Of a stretch of DNA of 64,000 bases, positions 61,404-64,000 are shown piece after piece. The notes below the pieces were generated by a model, which was given only the letters and a program-made list of their open reading frames with translations, did no database searches and had not been told where the DNA came from. This stretch comes from DATJPW01 sp963752855. Lineage in GTDB: Bacteria > Desulfobacterota > Desulfomonilia > Desulfomonilales > Desulfomonilaceae. A program made the translations under genes and the position numbers. The stretch spans positions 248,001 through 312,000 of the forward strand of contig CAVVZX010000047.1 of assembly GCA_963752855.1 (NCBI GenBank). Reading direction: 5' to 3'. How positions within the stretch are numbered: the stretch's first letter is position 1; every line of letters starts with the position of its first letter.

Positions 61404-62848
61404 ATGAACAAAATAATGAAAAGCGCGCTCGTCCTAGTCCCTCCCAACATTCCGAGCATGGATTCTGTTGCTGGTGGACGATTTCAAGCCACGTACAATG
61501 CCGGTGGCAGCGAGGCCAGCCATTGGATTCCACTTTGGATCTGTTATGCGGCGGGAGCCGTCCCTACGGCCAGAGCCATGGATTGTAATGTGCTGGGGAT
61601 TTCTCGGGAAGAGTTTGTCCGTACGTGTTCCCGATTATCAGATCTATATTTTCTATGCAAATCAGGAAACGATAGCCTACGATCAGGAAACTGCTGCGCA
61701 ACTTCGCGAGAAGCACCGGAAATCACTCATTCTCTTTGCCGGTCCCTATGCTACTGTGGTTCCTGAAAAAATTCTGACTTCTCCTGCCGTCGATGCGGTA
61801 ATTCGAGGCGAGTTGGAAGAGCCTTTACGAGAATTGTGCGACAATAAGCCGCTCTCATCAATTCAGGGTTTAACATGGAAGGATGGTGATGGTCATCGTC
61901 ACCAATCCGGACTGCCCGAAGCTGGAAGATTTGGACTCACTTTCCTGGGTATCTCGAAATTATCCGTCGCGATCTTGCCTCTACTGAATTATCGTATTCC
62001 TTATTTGAATTATCCTTATATCTCGCTTCTGTCAGGACGGGGCTGCCCGAATCACTGCACATATTGTCTGTGGCCCCAAACCATAACCGGCCACCGTTAT
62101 AGGACCAGAAACATATCTGATGTTGCGGAAGAAATGATCTGGATACACAAGACACTACCCATGCAATCCGAGAAATCCAGATTGAGGACGATACTTTTAC
62201 CTGTGACCGGGAGCGCGTGCTCAAATTATGTGACGCTTTCGAGGGTAGGGGAATCACCTGGTCATGTTGCGCTCGGCACGATCTTCCGGCGACGTGTTAT
62301 ACAGAATGAAAAAGGCCGGGGCTCGGAATCTCGTGGTCGGGTTCGAGTCCGGAAATAACGAAATACTCAAGCGCATCAAGAAAGGGGTGAACACTTCGCA
62401 GGCCATACGTTTCATGAAGGATTGTCGCAAGGCCGGCTTGCGGGTGCACGGGTGCTTTGTTTTCGGTTTGCCGGGTGAGACGAAGGAAACCATGCAAGAG
62501 ACACTGGATTATGCTTTGAATTTAGGCCCGACACGGTTCAGTTCACTATAGCATCCACATATGAAGGGACTGCTTTCAACCATATCTCAGGGAGGGGGGA
62601 TTTCTAAGGGAAGACGTCGGGGTTACCGAATCCGGGCACTTGAGCGCCAAGTTTGACTATCCGGACCTGCAGGGGATGAAATCAACGTCTTTACGCACGA
62701 GGCCTGGAAGTCATTTTACCTGCGTCCATCAACTCTATTACACCAGGTCAGGTCGGCGATGGGCAATGTCAATGATTTCAAGCGATTATGGCATGGGGTC
62801 AAGTACGTGGGGCAGTACCTGTGGATGAATCAACCGCACGTAAGGTAG
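61404..62848 (+). CDS. HpnJ-like B12-binding radical SAM protein, frameshifted
   Basis: ATG 61404 gives SALVLVPPNIPSMDSVAGGR, FQATYNAGGSEASHWIPLWI, a cobalamin-binding-type N-terminus. Then KSLILFAGPYATVVPEKILT, the radical SAM cluster in YISLLSGRGCPNHCTYCLWP (CxxxCxxC), QTITGHRYRTRNISDVAEEM, and later in a different frame NLVVGFESGNNEILKRIKKG, MKDCRKAGLRVHGCFVFGLP and GETKETMQETLDYALNLGP. These match the HpnJ family of hopanoid-linked radical SAM enzymes. At least three frame changes. No squalene/hopene gene is in the window. It is two bases after prfA and so may be cotranscribed. Confidence 0.85.
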
Positions 62849-62920
62849 GTCTAGCGCCTACCGCCGACACAACTGATTGATTGACTAATAGATATAAAAC
62901 CGTGTAGATTGTTGACTAAT

Positions 62921-62998
62921 GGAGGGTGTAGCTCAGCAGGTCAGAGTGCAGGGTTGTGGCCCCTGAGGTCGTGGGTTCGAGCCCCACCACTCTCCCCA
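62921..62998 (+). tRNA. tRNA-His (GTG)
   Basis: A full cloverleaf: acceptor GAGGGTG/CACTCTC (one G-U), D-arm GCTC/GAGT, anticodon arm CAGGG-TTGTGGC-CCCTG, T-arm GTGGG-TTCGAGC-CCCAC. The anticodon is GTG. G-1 is encoded at 62921 opposite a C73 discriminator, as in bacterial tRNA-His, and CCA is encoded at 62996-62998. Confidence 0.97.
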
Positions 62999-63234
62999 CT
63001 TAACTCCCAGATATTCATCAGATAACTACCACAAAACTACCTCAAAAACGCTGGTGCAATTCTCGTTTGGGGTTTTTTATCGTACCGAGCCTTTGAGTGG
63101 TGTTATATAATGCAAAACGCTTGATCTGCGAAGCGTTTCAGGCACTTCTCGCAAGTCGAATATGGGGCAATCACTCGAGACCGAAGTTCTCGGTCAAAGT
63201 TCCCGTGGGGGGCATGTCAATAAGGTAGGCGCAC

Positions 63235-63723
63235 ATGGAAAACTTGTGGCAGCATTATATCGTATCAGTTATTGCTCATCTAACCGTCTTAGTGCTTGTG
63301 GCAGTTTTTGGGGCAGTGTTTGGGAAACGCGTGTGGTTGGCACTCAGCGGGCTGATGGGTTCCGTACACTTACCTCGCATTTTTGGTCGATGGACAGCCA
63401 CTTATTGTGAGCCAAACGAGAACGGGGAGGTCGAAGAGAGATCTGAAACCATAAGTCTCCACCAAATTGGACGACTTGTTTGGGGTGATGGTACCGTATC
63501 GGATACCCCTACTCGCGACTTTAAATTTTCCGGTAGCATTCTGCGAAACACGCTCCGCGGGAGTTACAGTAGAAAAGGACAGAAGTCACAGTCTGGCACG
63601 GGCACCTTTCAGGTTGTGATAGCAGGAAGCGATGCCTCCATGAACGGGTGGTGCATCTGGTATGATCGCGACACGGACAAGGTGGAAAGCTCTCTCTACA
63701 AATGGACCAAAGACCGCTCATAA
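63235..63723 (+). CDS. Membrane-anchored beta-rich protein of unknown function
   Basis: 162 residues. The first helix (YIVSVIAHLTVLVLVAVFG) is hydrophobic and probably spans the membrane. The remainder is a beta-rich domain: HLPRIFGRWTATYCEPNENG, ISLHQIGRLVWGDGTVSDTP, FKFSGSILRNTLRGSYSRKG and SGTGTFQVVIAGSDASMNGW. It resembles ligand- or interaction-domains seen as small membrane effectors, but I cannot name a family. The next gene starts 10 bp downstream, so the two form an operon behind tRNA-His. Integration behind a tRNA is typical for accessory genes. Confidence 0.55.
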   Translation: MENLWQHYIVSVIAHLTVLVLVAVFGAVFGKRVWLALSGLMGSVHLPRIFGRWTATYCEPNENGEVEERSETISLHQIGRLVWGDGTVSDTPTRDFKFSGSILRNTLRGSYSRKGQKSQSGTGTFQVVIAGSDASMNGWCIWYDRDTDKVESSLYKWTKDRS

Positions 63724-63732
63724 ATCCACAAG

Positions 63733-64000
63733 ATGCGCAAGAAATTACAATCCATTGAAATTGATGTCACCGGTATTTGTTCAGTTGCGCACGATTGCGC
63801 AGGATGTCCCAGAGAATCTAAACGGTGCTGCTCCTGTTACGAAGTAACTATTACCAGCAAGGAACTGCAGAAAATAGTTGCATGCATGCCGTTGGCGGCG
63901 CACTTGTGCTCTGATCTGAAATCGCATGATGGCTACGAAAATGTGTTCGATCAGATTTCACCTGGCCTTTACTTCATCGACACGACTGACGACGGAACTT
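63733..64000 (+). CDS. Cys-rich YkgJ-like protein, cut by window end
   Basis: ATG 63733 gives KKLQSIEIDVTGICSVAHD then CAGCPRESKRCCSCYEVTIT, a Cys cluster resembling the YkgJ (CxxxC.CC.C) zinc/iron-binding family. It runs to the window's right edge; SKELQKIVACMPLAAHLC and VFDQISPGLYFIDTTDD follow. It starts 10 bp after the previous stop. Function unknown. Confidence 0.6.
   Translation, partial: MRKKLQSIEIDVTGICSVAHDCAGCPRESKRCCSCYEVTITSKELQKIVACMPLAAHLCSDLKSHDGYENVFDQISPGLYFIDTTDDGT

Overview
The window is about 64 kb of mid-GC bacterial DNA. Its gene content best fits an anaerobic Desulfobacterota (former Deltaproteobacteria), probably a syntrophic or sulfate-reducing lineage. The reasons are a tungsten aldehyde:ferredoxin oxidoreductase, two Tat-exported DUF362 proteins with polyferredoxins, an acyl-CoA dehydrogenase/ETF/HdrD-like ETF:quinone oxidoreductase locus, LarB, an HpnJ-type radical SAM protein and many intergenic palindromic repeats. 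The genus is inference only. Over 30 conserved genes, including clpB, glnE, purM, prfA, pilT, etfA and acyl-CoA dehydrogenase, are broken by small frameshifts although both halves stay well conserved. The sequence therefore very probably carries many single-base indel errors, and I annotate these loci as whole frameshifted genes. No CRISPR array, phage, integrase or intact transposase is visible.

Layout. 1-3.2 kb (-): TPR fragment, then a Tat DUF362 protein followed by a membrane polyferredoxin. 3.5-8.5 kb: LemA-like protein, SH3 lipoprotein, PP2C phosphatase, double-FHA protein and DUF3999 protein, a possible envelope phospho-signalling group. 8.7-10.6 kb: sugar-nucleotide epimerase, a patchwork of three truncated genes, and a HigA antitoxin whose HigB partner is reduced to its last codons. 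10.6-15 kb (-): an operon of Tat-DUF362, secreted Fn3-like protein, Tat-ferredoxin and AOR-family oxidoreductase. 15.4-19.1 kb: TctC-type binding protein, small membrane protein, LarB, CBS protein, YjbQ. 19.3-26.8 kb: clpB, RpfG-like HD-GYP regulator, tandem pilT paralogues, MBL hydrolase. 27-30.6 kb: orphan antitoxin-like gene, secreted ankyrin protein, DUF4424-like protein, phosphodiester glycosidase-like protein. 30.6-37.6 kb (-): glnE, DUF523, and punA-mtaD-purM purine genes.

37.9-51.2 kb is a fatty/organic-acid activation and oxidation region. It has a FadD-like ligase, an HDAC-like deacetylase next to an AMP-forming acyl-CoA synthetase, and on the minus strand acyl-CoA dehydrogenase, an XRE-cupin regulator, an HdrD-like membrane oxidoreductase, etfB, etfA and a C_GCAxxG_C_C protein. 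The acids are activated by the ligases, oxidised by the dehydrogenase, and the electrons pass via ETF to the membrane oxidoreductase and quinone. 51.8-64 kb: lone receiver protein, coiled-coil lipoprotein, recO, a large unrecognised protein, a MITE-like element, an Hda/DnaA-like ATPase, rho, rpmE, DUF1385, prfA, an HpnJ-like radical SAM protein, tRNA-His, a membrane-anchored protein of unknown function and a Cys-rich YkgJ-like protein cut by the window end.

Most repeats lie between genes: a 25-bp nested inverted repeat, CCCCCTTT-type elements, CGCAGAG-type repeats and a 137-bp MITE-like element.
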